Shown in pieces: positions 1 to 8,316 of a DNA stretch of 8,316 bases. Positions within the stretch are counted from its first letter, which is position 1; the number at the start of each line of letters is the position of its first letter. This DNA comes from Opitutaceae bacterium (GTDB lineage Bacteria > Verrucomicrobiota > Verrucomicrobiia > Opitutales > Opitutaceae). The translations under genes and the position numbers were made by a program. The notes beneath the pieces were generated by a model. The model worked only from the letters and a program-made list of their open reading frames with translations, was not told the DNA's origin and did not search any database. The DNA lies in assembly GCA_020847775.1 (NCBI GenBank), contig JADLBI010000312.1, positions 1 through 8,316 on the forward strand, in the 5' to 3' direction.

Positions 1-1
1 C

Positions 2-49
2 CAGACCGTCGAAGACCGCATCGCGGCAACCGTGGTGGTGAAGGTGTAA
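2..49 (+). CDS. 3' end of an unidentified gene (partial, cut by window start)
   Basis: The second reading frame is open from the window edge to a TAA at 47-49 and encodes QTVEDRIAATVVVKV. This is only 15 residues, too few for identification. The alternating acidic, alanine and valine pattern reads more like real protein than the other frames: frame 3 stops within 40 bases, and frame 1 gives an Arg/Gly-rich string ending at 67-69. No intrinsic terminator follows directly, although the nested inverted repeat 50 bases downstream could serve as one. The assignment as the tail of a gene is an inference. Confidence 0.4.
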   Translation, partial: QTVEDRIAATVVVKV

Positions 50-101
50 CGGCTTTGCGCGGGGCTTAAATCAGCACAAAGAATACCGTGGCCACCGCTT
101 T

Positions 102-222
102 TGTCATTCTGAGCGTCAGCGAAGAATCCAGTGCATCCATCGCAGCGGGACACCTGCTGGATTCTTCGGCTTCCGCCGTCGCTCCTGTGGAGCTATGACG
201 GACAAGTCGCCTCAGAATGACA
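102..222. repeat. Nested inverted repeat, intergenic palindromic element
   Basis: Two perfect inverted pairs are nested. The outer arms are TGTCATTCTGAG (102-113) and its reverse complement at 211-222. The inner arms are CGAAGAATCCAG (120-131) and its reverse complement at 157-168. The whole unit could fold as a cruciform or long RNA hairpin. From general knowledge, elements with this TGTCATTCTGAG / GAAGAATCC signature recur as dispersed intergenic repeats in many unrelated bacteria, and their spurious translations contain strings such as DSSLTLRMT. A minus-strand reading of this copy gives exactly that string, which is why the open frame across it is not called a gene. Whether it is a non-autonomous mobile element is not decided by the sequence. 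Confidence 0.75.
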
Positions 223-268
223 GGCAAGGGAAACGGCCCTGACTTTTTGCGAAACGCTATAGCCCAGA

Positions 269-305
269 AAAGACAAAAACCCCGGGACCTTGCGGTCCCG
301 GGGTT
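269..305 (-). terminator. Strong intrinsic terminator, minus strand
   Basis: A perfect 12 bp stem pairs AACCCCGGGACC (278-289) with GGTCCCGGGGTT (294-305). Read on the minus strand, the loop is GCAA, a stable GNRA tetraloop, and the stem runs directly into TTTTT, then GTC and TTTT. This is the canonical layout of a Rho-independent terminator for leftward transcription. The plus strand has no U-run after the hairpin. Since no protein gene lies immediately to the right on the minus strand, it most likely ends the candidate non-coding RNA at 306-1165. Confidence 0.88.
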
Positions 306-1165
306 AAAGCGGGGGTGGGCGTTCGCCACGCGCTCTTTCCCTTTGGCACACCATTTGGCGCCCTCGCTTTCGCGGGCTGGGTGCTCCCCGACGCCACTCA
401 ACGCGGCATGCGCTGATTTCGGTCTCATGGCGGGACCGTTCCGACCGTTGCCGGTTGGAATCTGTTGAGTGAGGCCTCTTCGCCCGGTTCGGTCACCCCC
501 TGCCGGGGGCGGCGCGCCGGACGGTGGTGCAGACACGCCTGCAATCCGTCGATCTCTTCGTGTCGGCACCGTGACCGCGGGGACGGCGCCGGTTGGTCAC
601 CGGCCGTTGGCCCCGCGTTACGGGTCTGGCCTCTTACCTCTCAGGTTGCGTTCGTCATGCAGTGAGGTGATGCGTGTTTTCGCACCACCCTGTGAGGAGG
701 TTGACGAGCTTTGCCCGGCTCGCTCACTCCCCGCGACAGCGTTCCCTTTACGCGCCCCGCTTCGGTTGAAGCCGGGCCTTTTGGCGGGGTGGTCCCGCCG
801 GAAGCCGTTGCCGCGTCCTGGTCTGCGCAGTAGCAACCATAACCCTCTGGGTAACTGCGTCGATCAACGGGTCGAAACCTCCCGTTGACCTGACTCGGCT
901 CGCACGCGGTTTCTCATCGCGCCTCGCCGCTCAGTTCCTGAGTTCGTGCTGAAACCGCCGGTCACGACACCGGCGGCGGAACTGGTGATATATGCCTGTC
1001 CCACGCCTAGTTGGCGCGTGAAGGGGCGGCCGGCACCAGTTGCCGACGGCCTTTCCCCGGTCACCCGGGATTATCCCAATCGCGCCCTCGACCCACCGTT
1101 TCAGGCGGTCGCACTGCGACTGTTCTATCAAGGAACGATGCCAACCTGACTAATCCCAGTGTTTT
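278..1165 (-). ncRNA. Candidate large structured non-coding RNA (about 860-890 nt), family unknown
   Basis: This stretch has no frame that looks like protein: all open frames are short, Arg/Pro/Gly-rich and without a ribosome binding site. It is packed with hairpins and ends at the strong minus-strand terminator. Clear stems are 360-377 (GAAA tetraloop on the minus strand), 494-511, 666-689, 759-772, 783-799, 826-831 with 854-859 enclosing 842-852, 864-888 (8 bp), 930-942, 955-976 (8 bp), 980-987 with 1034-1041, 1002-1020, 1056-1069 (GUGA tetraloop on the minus strand) and 1108-1120. In three stems an A-C mismatch on the plus strand becomes a G-U pair on the minus strand (670/685, 495/510, 1055/1070), which favours minus-strand RNA. 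The 5' end is a guess, set by the last strong stem and the palindromic region to its right. I could not find the conserved cores of RNase P RNA, tmRNA, 6S RNA, SRP RNA, rRNA or a group II intron. It might still be a divergent or insert-rich member of a known class. Confidence 0.55.
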
Positions 1166-1181
1166 GTGAAGCGATAGTTCC

Positions 1182-1250
1182 GCACAACTTGTGCACCGCC
1201 GCGTGCGGTGAACAACCTGTGCGCAAAGTCATTCACGGGTTGTTCACAAT
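1182..1250. promoter_or_regulatory. Cluster of palindromes with DnaA-box-like sites
   Basis: Three inverted repeats are packed here: GCACAA-C-TTGTGC (1182-1194), CACCGC / GCGGTG (1194-1199 with 1205-1210), and GTGAACAACC (1208-1217) with its perfect reverse complement GGTTGTTCAC (1238-1247), arms 10 bp and spacer 20 bp. The motif TTGTTCACA (1240-1248) matches the DnaA box TTATCCACA at 7 of 9 positions, and TTGTTCACC is present inverted. The region lies between the candidate RNA and the hrpB promoter, so it may be an operator controlling either transcript. A role in binding DnaA is possible but unproven, and neither dnaA nor an obvious AT-rich unwinding element is in view. Confidence 0.4.
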
Positions 1251-1263
1251 CCGATCCGCGAAC

Positions 1264-1310
1264 GCCCCAAACCGATTTGTAATATAATACGTTACAAACG
1301 GGTTTGGGCG
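1264..1310 (+). promoter_or_regulatory. Promoter with -10 box inside a two-part palindrome, upstream of hrpB
   Basis: A perfect -10 hexamer TATAAT lies at 1283-1288. It sits in the 9-base centre between TTTGTAA (1276-1282) and TTACAAA (1292-1298), and outside these are CCCAAACC (1266-1273) and GGTTTGGG (1301-1308). No good -35 hexamer is found at 17-18 bp spacing, so the promoter may need an activator. The symmetry also puts TATTAT on the opposite strand (1289-1284), so leftward transcription towards the candidate RNA could start here too. The AT-rich core contrasts with its GC-rich surroundings. The symmetric arms look like a repressor operator; the regulator is unknown. Confidence 0.55.
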
Positions 1311-1360
1311 AAAACTGGGGGGTTGCGTGGCGGCGGCTGGGCGGCAGCGTGGCGGCACTG

Positions 1361-3967
<2,607 letters not shown>

Positions 3968-3985
3968 GTAGAAGCTGTGCGCCGT

Positions 3986-5935
3986 TCAGGATTTGCGGCG
4001 GCGTTTGCGGGTGCCGTGCTGGTCGATGTTGAGATAGGTTTTGTTCAACATCTGGCTTTCGTAGAGTTCGAGGAGGCGGATGCCTTCGCGCGGTTTAATC
4101 ATATCGCGGCGGGTGGCTTCGTCCACTTGGCGTTTCATGCGGCGGCAGAGGTCGTCCTGGCGGTATTGCACGCCCTCGATGACGTCGCCGATGCGGGAGC
4201 CGTTGATCGTTTCCTCGACGTAGAAGCCGTTGTGCTCGTCGTCCTCAAGGAAGACGTGCACCTCGTTGACGCGGCCGAAGAGATTGTGGAGGTCGCCCAT
4301 GATGTCCTGATAGGCGCCGGTGAGGAAAATGCCGAGGTAGTAGGGCTTGTGGTTCAGAGGATGGAGTTGGATGTAATCCTTCACATCCTGCAGGTCGATG
4401 AAGCTGTTGATCTTGCCGTCGGAGTCGCAAGTGATGTCCACGAGGATGGCGTTGACCGAGGGCTTTTCGGCGAGGCGGTGCAGCGGCGCGACCGGAAAGA
4501 GCTGCTTGAGCGCCCAGTGATCGAGCAGCGATTGGAAGCCGGAGAAAGTGCAGACGTATTGGTCAGCGAGCATTTTGTTGAGGTCGTGCAGTTCCTCCGG
4601 CACGTAGCCTGATTTCTGCGTCTCCTTGGCGATCTGCTCGCAGATTTGCCAGAAGAGCTGCTCGGCGGCGGCGCGGTTTTCGAGGTCGAGGTAGCCGAGG
4701 TTGAAGAGGGAGAACGCCTCCTCTTTTTTCTGCACGGCATCGTGAAAACGTTCGAGGCGGCCGAGCTTGGAACGGTTGCGCAGCATGACCTCGAGGTCGT
4801 GCACGATCTTGTGCTTGGTCTTGGGCTGGTGTTGCTGGCCGAGGGACTCGCGTTTGTTGATGCGCTCGAAGACCTCGATGACGAGCAGGGAGTGGGGGGC
4901 GACGACCGCGCGGCCGGATTCGCTGACGATGTCGGGCACGGGCACGCCGGAGGCGTTGCAGATTTCGCGAATGTTGAACACCACGTCGCGGGCGTATTCC
5001 GCCATCGTGTAATTCATCGACGACTCGAAATTGGTGCGCGAGCCGTCATAGTCGATGCCGAGCCCGCCGCCGACATCGAGGAAGCCCATGGGGAAGCCCA
5101 TGCGGTGGAGCTGGCAATAAAAGCGCGAGGCCTCGATGACCGCGTTCTTGATCGTGATGATGTTGGGCACCTGCGAGCCGATGTGGAAATGCACGAGGCG
5201 CAGGCAGGACTGGAGCTTGGCGGCCTTGAGCTTTTCGCAGGCGAAGAGGATTTCCGCGGTGTTGAGGCCGAACTTGGCGTTGTCGCCGGTGGACATGGCC
5301 CATTTGCCTTCACCGCGGGTCTGGAGCTTGGCGCGAAAGCCGACGAGCGGTTCGACGCCGGTTTCGGCGGCGACGCGGATGATGTCATCGAGCTCGGCCA
5401 GTTGCTCGACGACGATGATGATCTGTTTGCCGAGCTTGCGGCCGAGCAGGGCGAGGCGGATGTAGTCGAGGTCCTTGTAGCCGTTGCAAATGATCAGCCG
5501 GTCTTCGCCCTCGTGCATGGCGAGGGCGATCATGAGCTCGGGCTTGGAACCGGCTTCGAGACCGTATTTGAACTCGCGTCCGGCCTCCACGATTTCGTCC
5601 ACGACTTCGCGGAGCTGGTTCACCTTGATCGGGAACACGCCGCGGTATTCGCCCTTGTAGTCCTCCTCCTCGATGGCCTTCTGGAACAGGGTGTTCAATT
5701 GCGTGACGCGGTGGCGCAACAAGTCCTGAAAGCGGATGACCATCGGAGCCTTAAGGCCCATGTCCACGGCTTCCTGCACGACGTCTAGGATGCGGATGTG
5801 GCGATCGTCGCCGAGCGGCTGCACGGTGGCAAAACCCTCGGCATCAACCGCGAAGTGGCCGGAACCCCAGCGTTTGAAACCGTAGAGTTCCTCGGATTTG
5901 GCGGCGGACCAAGTGGAAGCGGATTTGTTTTTCAA
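3986..5935 (-). CDS. speA: Biosynthetic arginine decarboxylase (PLP-dependent)
   Basis: Converts arginine to agmatine and CO2, the first step of the agmatine route to putrescine and other polyamines. From the proposed TTG start the protein has 649 aa, close to the roughly 630-660 aa usual for SpeA. The N-terminal EELYGFKRWGSGHF signature starts near residue 15. The PLP lysine lies in PIKVNQ (102-107, Lys104), followed by a TIM-barrel domain with HIGSQ (251-255) and the phosphate-binding DVGGGLGIDY (287-296). The C-terminal beta domain has the catalytic CDSDGK (503-508) and GAYQD (540-544). The frame extends upstream to an ATG at 6085, but that would lie inside yajC and adds 50 residues unlike SpeA; no ATG falls between. 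TTG at 5935-5933 (MKNKSASTWS) is therefore the best start, without a visible Shine-Dalgarno. The tail is basic (RKRRRKS). The gene is divergent from yajC and convergent with hrpB. Confidence 0.95.
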   Translation of the reverse strand: MKNKSASTWSAAKSEELYGFKRWGSGHFAVDAEGFATVQPLGDDRHIRILDVVQEAVDMGLKAPMVIRFQDLLRHRVTQLNTLFQKAIEEEDYKGEYRGVFPIKVNQLREVVDEIVEAGREFKYGLEAGSKPELMIALAMHEGEDRLIICNGYKDLDYIRLALLGRKLGKQIIIVVEQLAELDDIIRVAAETGVEPLVGFRAKLQTRGEGKWAMSTGDNAKFGLNTAEILFACEKLKAAKLQSCLRLVHFHIGSQVPNIITIKNAVIEASRFYCQLHRMGFPMGFLDVGGGLGIDYDGSRTNFESSMNYTMAEYARDVVFNIREICNASGVPVPDIVSESGRAVVAPHSLLVIEVFERINKRESLGQQHQPKTKHKIVHDLEVMLRNRSKLGRLERFHDAVQKKEEAFSLFNLGYLDLENRAAAEQLFWQICEQIAKETQKSGYVPEELHDLNKMLADQYVCTFSGFQSLLDHWALKQLFPVAPLHRLAEKPSVNAILVDITCDSDGKINSFIDLQDVKDYIQLHPLNHKPYYLGIFLTGAYQDIMGDLHNLFGRVNEVHVFLEDDEHNGFYVEETINGSRIGDVIEGVQYRQDDLCRRMKRQVDEATRRDMIKPREGIRLLELYESQMLNKTYLNIDQHGTRKRRRKS

Positions 5936-5961
5936 GGAGAGAAGGCTGGGGAGATATGGGC

Positions 5962-5992
5962 TTGCTTTCGGGGAAATGGAACCAGTTAGATG
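5962..5992 (+). promoter_or_regulatory. Possible promoter for yajC-secDF
   Basis: TTGCTT (5962-5967) and TTAGAT (5986-5991) are separated by 18 bp and resemble sigma-70 -35 and -10 boxes. Transcription would start near 5998 and give a leader of about 28 bases before the yajC ATG. It lies within the 90 bp between the divergent speA and yajC starts, where a promoter is expected. The match is only moderate. Confidence 0.35.
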
Positions 5993-6010
5993 TGTGTTTT
6001 CTTTTTTCAA
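5983..6010 (-). promoter_or_regulatory. Possible promoter for speA
   Basis: On the minus strand TTGAAA (6010-6005) is followed after 16 bp by TAACTG (5988-5983). The -35 box is good and the -10 box weak. Start of transcription near 5976 would leave about 40 bases before the TTG start. It overlaps the candidate yajC promoter, so the two genes may compete for polymerase. Confidence 0.22.
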
Positions 6011-6025
6011 AACCACCAACACGCA

Positions 6026-6373
6026 ATGCCGAAAATGTCCATGTTGACCGACTCCCTGAACTTCATCGCCCAAGCCGCCCCACAACCGGGCCCCGGTAGC
6101 CTGCTCGGCGGGATGCTACCCATCATTTTGCTCTTCGCGGCAATGTATTTTCTGATGATCGCGCCTCAGCGCAAGAAGCAGAAGGCCCACGACAAGATGC
6201 TCAAGGAGCTTACCACCGGCGACGACGTGATCACCAGCGGCGGCGTTTACGGCCAGATTACCAACGTCAAGGAAGACCGTTTCGTCATCCGTGTGGCCGA
6301 CAACACCAAGATCGAGGTCGGCAAGGGCTTTATCAGCGCCGTGGTGCGCAAGGCCGGCGAAGAGAAGAAGTAA
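6026..6373 (+). CDS. yajC: Preprotein translocase subunit YajC
   Basis: A small single-pass membrane protein that associates with SecD and SecF and helps the SecYEG translocase; it is not essential in E. coli. The 115 aa product has a proline/glycine-rich N-terminal stretch, one membrane helix at about 28-45 (GGMLPIILLFAAMYFLMIAP), the family hallmark PQRKKQK right after it (47-53), and a cytoplasmic domain with LTTGDDVITSGGVYGQI (62-78) and the KIEVGKGFISAVV segment (95-107). Length is typical (E. coli 110 aa). The ATG at 6026 is chosen, but ATGs at 6035 and 6041 are equally in frame; none has a Shine-Dalgarno, and the leader is A/C-rich (CCACCAACACGCA). secDF follows after 68 bp on the same strand, which is the common yajC-secD order. 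Confidence 0.94.
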   Translation: MPKMSMLTDSLNFIAQAAPQPGPGSLLGGMLPIILLFAAMYFLMIAPQRKKQKAHDKMLKELTTGDDVITSGGVYGQITNVKEDRFVIRVADNTKIEVGKGFISAVVRKAGEEKK

Positions 6374-6395
6374 GCCGGCCGGTTTCGCCACAACT

Positions 6396-6412
6396 GCAAT
6401 GCGTGGCATTGC
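6396..6412 (+). terminator. Intercistronic hairpin, possible attenuator between yajC and secDF
   Basis: A perfect 7 bp stem GCAATGC (6396-6402) / GCATTGC (6406-6412) has a 3-base loop. It lies in the 68 bp gap between yajC and secDF, and T-rich sequence follows (GGTTTCGTTCATTTT). The U-tract is interrupted, so it would be at most a leaky terminator or an RNA processing or stability element that sets the YajC:SecDF ratio. This role is an inference. Confidence 0.4.
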
Positions 6413-6441
6413 GGTTTCGTTCATTTTAACAACCAACAACC

Positions 6442-8316
6442 ATGCTTAAACGCAACCTCTGGAAGCTGATCCTCACCGGCCTAATCGTCGGCTGGGCGCT
6501 CACTTCGCTACTGCCCCTGAAAGACCAGCCGTTCTCCGCCTTCATCAAGGCGCAGGCCACGGCCAAAACCGCGGAGTTCGCCAACCTCGTCAATGAAGCG
6601 GATGCGCAAGTCACCGCCGATCGCGCGCCCAGTTCATTTGTGGCGCTAAAACAGCTAGCGAAGGAGCGCAAAATCGATCTCGCCCAGTATTTCCCGGGCA
6701 TTCGCTTCGAGGGTTCGCTGCGCAATATCGAGCGCAAGAACGACATCTTGCTCGATGAGATGCTGAAGCGCTCGCACGGGCGCCTGCAACTCGGCCTCGA
6801 TTTGCGCGGAGGCGTGGCCTTCACCCTTGAGGTGGACGAACGCGCCGCCGCCGGTCTCGGCCAGAACGAACGTCAGGAAAAGTTGGCCAAGGCGATTGAT
6901 ATCCTTGGCACGCGCATCGACGGCCTAGGCGTGGCGGAGCCGATTATCCGCGCCGTGGGCGAGAACCGTATCGAAGTGCAGCTACCAGGCGTGAACACCA
7001 AGGACAACCCCGAGGTGGTGGATAGCGTCAAAAAACCCGCCCGACTGGATTTCCGCGTCGTGCATCCGACCCTCCACCCGCAGACGACCGGCAGCGTGCC
7101 CCCGGGCTACGAAGTCATGACACTCGAGCAAGAGGGCGGGCGCGGCGAAACCACGACCGAAGAACTGTTTGTGAAGCGCATACCGGAGATGACCGGCGAG
7201 GCGATTGAAAACGCCTTCGCCCGCCCGGACATGTATGGCAAACCTGAGGTGATCCTGCAATTTACGAGCGCCGGGAAAAAGCGCTTCGCCGAAGTGACGC
7301 GCGAGATCGCGACCCTCGGCCAGCAAAACGGAGTGTTGGGCCGCCTCGCCATCGTGCTCGACGGCAAGCTCTATTCCGCGCCCACGGTGCGCGAGGAGAT
7401 CGACAGCGAGAGCGCCCAGATCACCGGCAGTTTCAGCGAACGTGAAGCGCTCGCCTTGGCCAACGTGCTCAACAACCCGCTCGACCTGCCGCTCATCATC
7501 AAGGAGCAGTATGAAATCGGGCCCTCGTTGGCGGCAGATGCGATCACGAGCGGGCAGCGCGCGTTTATCATCGGCACCGCGTTGACGGCGACGTTTATCA
7601 TCGTGTTTTACACCACCGGCGGCATGTTGGCGGTCTTCGCGATGGCGACCAACGTGCTCGTCATCCTCGGCGTCATGGCCAGCATCGGCGCCACGCTCTC
7701 CATGCCAGGCATCGCCGGTATCGTGCTGACCATCGGTATGTCGGTGGATTCAAACATCCTGATCTTTGAACGCATGCGCGAGGAGTTGCGCTTGGGTAAA
7801 TCGCTATCCGCCTCACTTGAAGCTGGATTCGATAAAGCGTTCTCCGCCATTTTGGACGGTAACCTGACGACCCTGCTCACCGCCTTCATCATGGTGGTGC
7901 TGGGCACCGGTCCGGTCAAAGGCTTCGGTGTCACACTCAGCATCGGTATATTCACCACGATGTTCGCCGCGCTGGTGGTTAGCCGGGTCTTGCTGGACTG
8001 GTGGATCAACGGTCTGGGGAAGAAGACGATGATGATGTTCTCGGTGTTGCAGCACACGAATTTCAACTTCCTGAAATATGCCCGGCCGGCCTTCATTGGC
8101 TCCGCCGTCGTGGTTTTAAGTGGCGTCGGTGCGCTAGCCTACAAAGGCAAGACCATCTATGGCATCGATTTCACGGGAGGCGATCAAGTGAGCCTCGCTT
8201 ACCAGCAAAAGCTGGAACTCGGCAAGGTGCGCGCGGTGGCGAGCACCCTTGGCTTGGAGGACATCAACTTCACCTACACCCAGAACATTGGCAGCGATGC
8301 CGAGTTGCTGCGTATC
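6442..8316 (+). CDS. secDF: Protein translocase SecDF fusion (3' end outside the window)
   Basis: A membrane RND-family protein that uses the proton motive force to help pull secreted proteins out of SecYEG on the periplasmic side. The frame is open without a stop from ATG 6442 to the window end (625 codons). TM1 is at about 8-25. The SecD signature LQLGLDLRGG is at 115-124, and the periplasmic P1 domain runs to about 370 and includes VQLPGV (179-184) and LYSAPTV (310-316). TM2-TM6 follow between about 372 and 520, with the SVDSNILIFERMREEL motif (434-449). A linker then leads into the SecF half: NFNFLKYARPAF, a membrane helix at about 549-567 and GIDFTGG (574-580). The two halves are in one frame with no break, so this is a genuine SecDF fusion. 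The start follows an A/C-rich leader (AACAACCAACAACC) without a Shine-Dalgarno. Probably co-transcribed with yajC. The motif has Ser where VDAN is usual. Confidence 0.95.
   Translation, partial: MLKRNLWKLILTGLIVGWALTSLLPLKDQPFSAFIKAQATAKTAEFANLVNEADAQVTADRAPSSFVALKQLAKERKIDLAQYFPGIRFEGSLRNIERKNDILLDEMLKRSHGRLQLGLDLRGGVAFTLEVDERAAAGLGQNERQEKLAKAIDILGTRIDGLGVAEPIIRAVGENRIEVQLPGVNTKDNPEVVDSVKKPARLDFRVVHPTLHPQTTGSVPPGYEVMTLEQEGGRGETTTEELFVKRIPEMTGEAIENAFARPDMYGKPEVILQFTSAGKKRFAEVTREIATLGQQNGVLGRLAIVLDGKLYSAPTVREEIDSESAQITGSFSEREALALANVLNNPLDLPLIIKEQYEIGPSLAADAITSGQRAFIIGTALTATFIIVFYTTGGMLAVFAMATNVLVILGVMASIGATLSMPGIAGIVLTIGMSVDSNILIFERMREELRLGKSLSASLEAGFDKAFSAILDGNLTTLLTAFIMVVLGTGPVKGFGVTLSIGIFTTMFAALVVSRVLLDWWINGLGKKTMMMFSVLQHTNFNFLKYARPAFIGSAVVVLSGVGALAYKGKTIYGIDFTGGDQVSLAYQQKLELGKVRAVASTLGLEDINFTYTQNIGSDAELLRI

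Noticed and set aside
269..305. Terminator acting on the plus strand
   Set aside because: The U-run exists only on the minus strand side of the hairpin; on the plus strand the stem is followed by AAAGCGGG.
66..569. Open frame of 167 codons on the minus strand
   Set aside because: It runs through the nested repeat, the terminator and the structured region. Its composition is Arg/Pro/Ser-rich, and its last part is the well-known spurious translation of the repeat (DSSLTLRMT).
628..645. GAGGTAAGAG on the minus strand, similar to a conserved piece of RNase P RNA
   Set aside because: The neighbouring conserved regions of RNase P RNA (the GAGGAAAGTCCGGGC type P4 strand and the AGAACCCGGCTTA strand) are absent on both strands, and the short piece lies in a different stem context.
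469..888. Open frame of 139 codons on the plus strand
   Set aside because: Arg/Pro/Gly-rich with no ribosome binding site or domain. It crosses many perfect hairpins and is opposite to the strand with the terminator.
1182..1250. Chromosomal origin of replication
   Set aside because: No exact TTATCCACA box, no dnaA, dnaN or gidA nearby and no clear unwinding element, so the resemblance is reported only as DnaA-box-like.
1304..1360. Earlier TTG start for hrpB at 1304
   Set aside because: It overlaps the right arm of the promoter palindrome, only 15 bases after the -10 box, and the 19 extra residues do not look like HrpB. ATG 1361 fits better.
4646..5788. Long open frame (380 codons) antisense to speA, and another at 3977-4612
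   Set aside because: Both are shadows of the GC-rich speA codons: the Asp/Glu/Val/Leu-rich text arises from third-position GC bias. The speA protein on the other strand has all family motifs.

Overview
This GC-rich window (about 60% G+C by eye) carries three recognisable housekeeping loci and, at its left end, about 1.1 kb without a convincing gene. A single SecD-SecF fusion directly behind yajC, a long biosynthetic arginine decarboxylase (SpeA), an HrpB-type helicase, and two start codons preceded by A/C-rich leaders without a Shine-Dalgarno sequence fit a Verrucomicrobiota bacterium, perhaps of the Opitutae. That placement is an inference from gene content, not from a marker gene.

Left part (1-1360). 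The first 49 bases are probably the 3' end of a plus-strand gene. Next comes a nested inverted repeat (102-222) of a type often seen as dispersed intergenic repeats. A textbook intrinsic terminator follows at 269-305, on the minus strand, with a GCAA loop and a U-run. Upstream of it on the minus strand lie about 860 bases (306-1165) with no plausible protein but many strong hairpins. Several of these gain G-U closing pairs or have GNRA loops only when read as minus-strand RNA. I interpret this as a large structured non-coding RNA that I cannot assign to a known family. Between it and the next gene are clustered palindromes: an inverted repeat resembling DnaA boxes, and a two-part palindrome centred on a perfect TATAAT.

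Middle (1361-5935). hrpB (plus) and speA (minus) converge with 18 bp between their stop codons. hrpB carries an in-frame insertion whose DNA is a REP-like palindrome. speA has no suitably placed ATG and probably starts with TTG.

Right part (5936-8316). speA and yajC are divergently transcribed from a 90 bp region. yajC is followed after 68 bp by secDF, which runs off the window after its complete SecD half and the start of its SecF half. YajC and SecDF act together as accessory membrane factors of the SecYEG translocase. A small hairpin between the two genes may tune their ratio.

The best candidate for something undescribed is the large minus-strand RNA with its terminator and palindromic upstream region.
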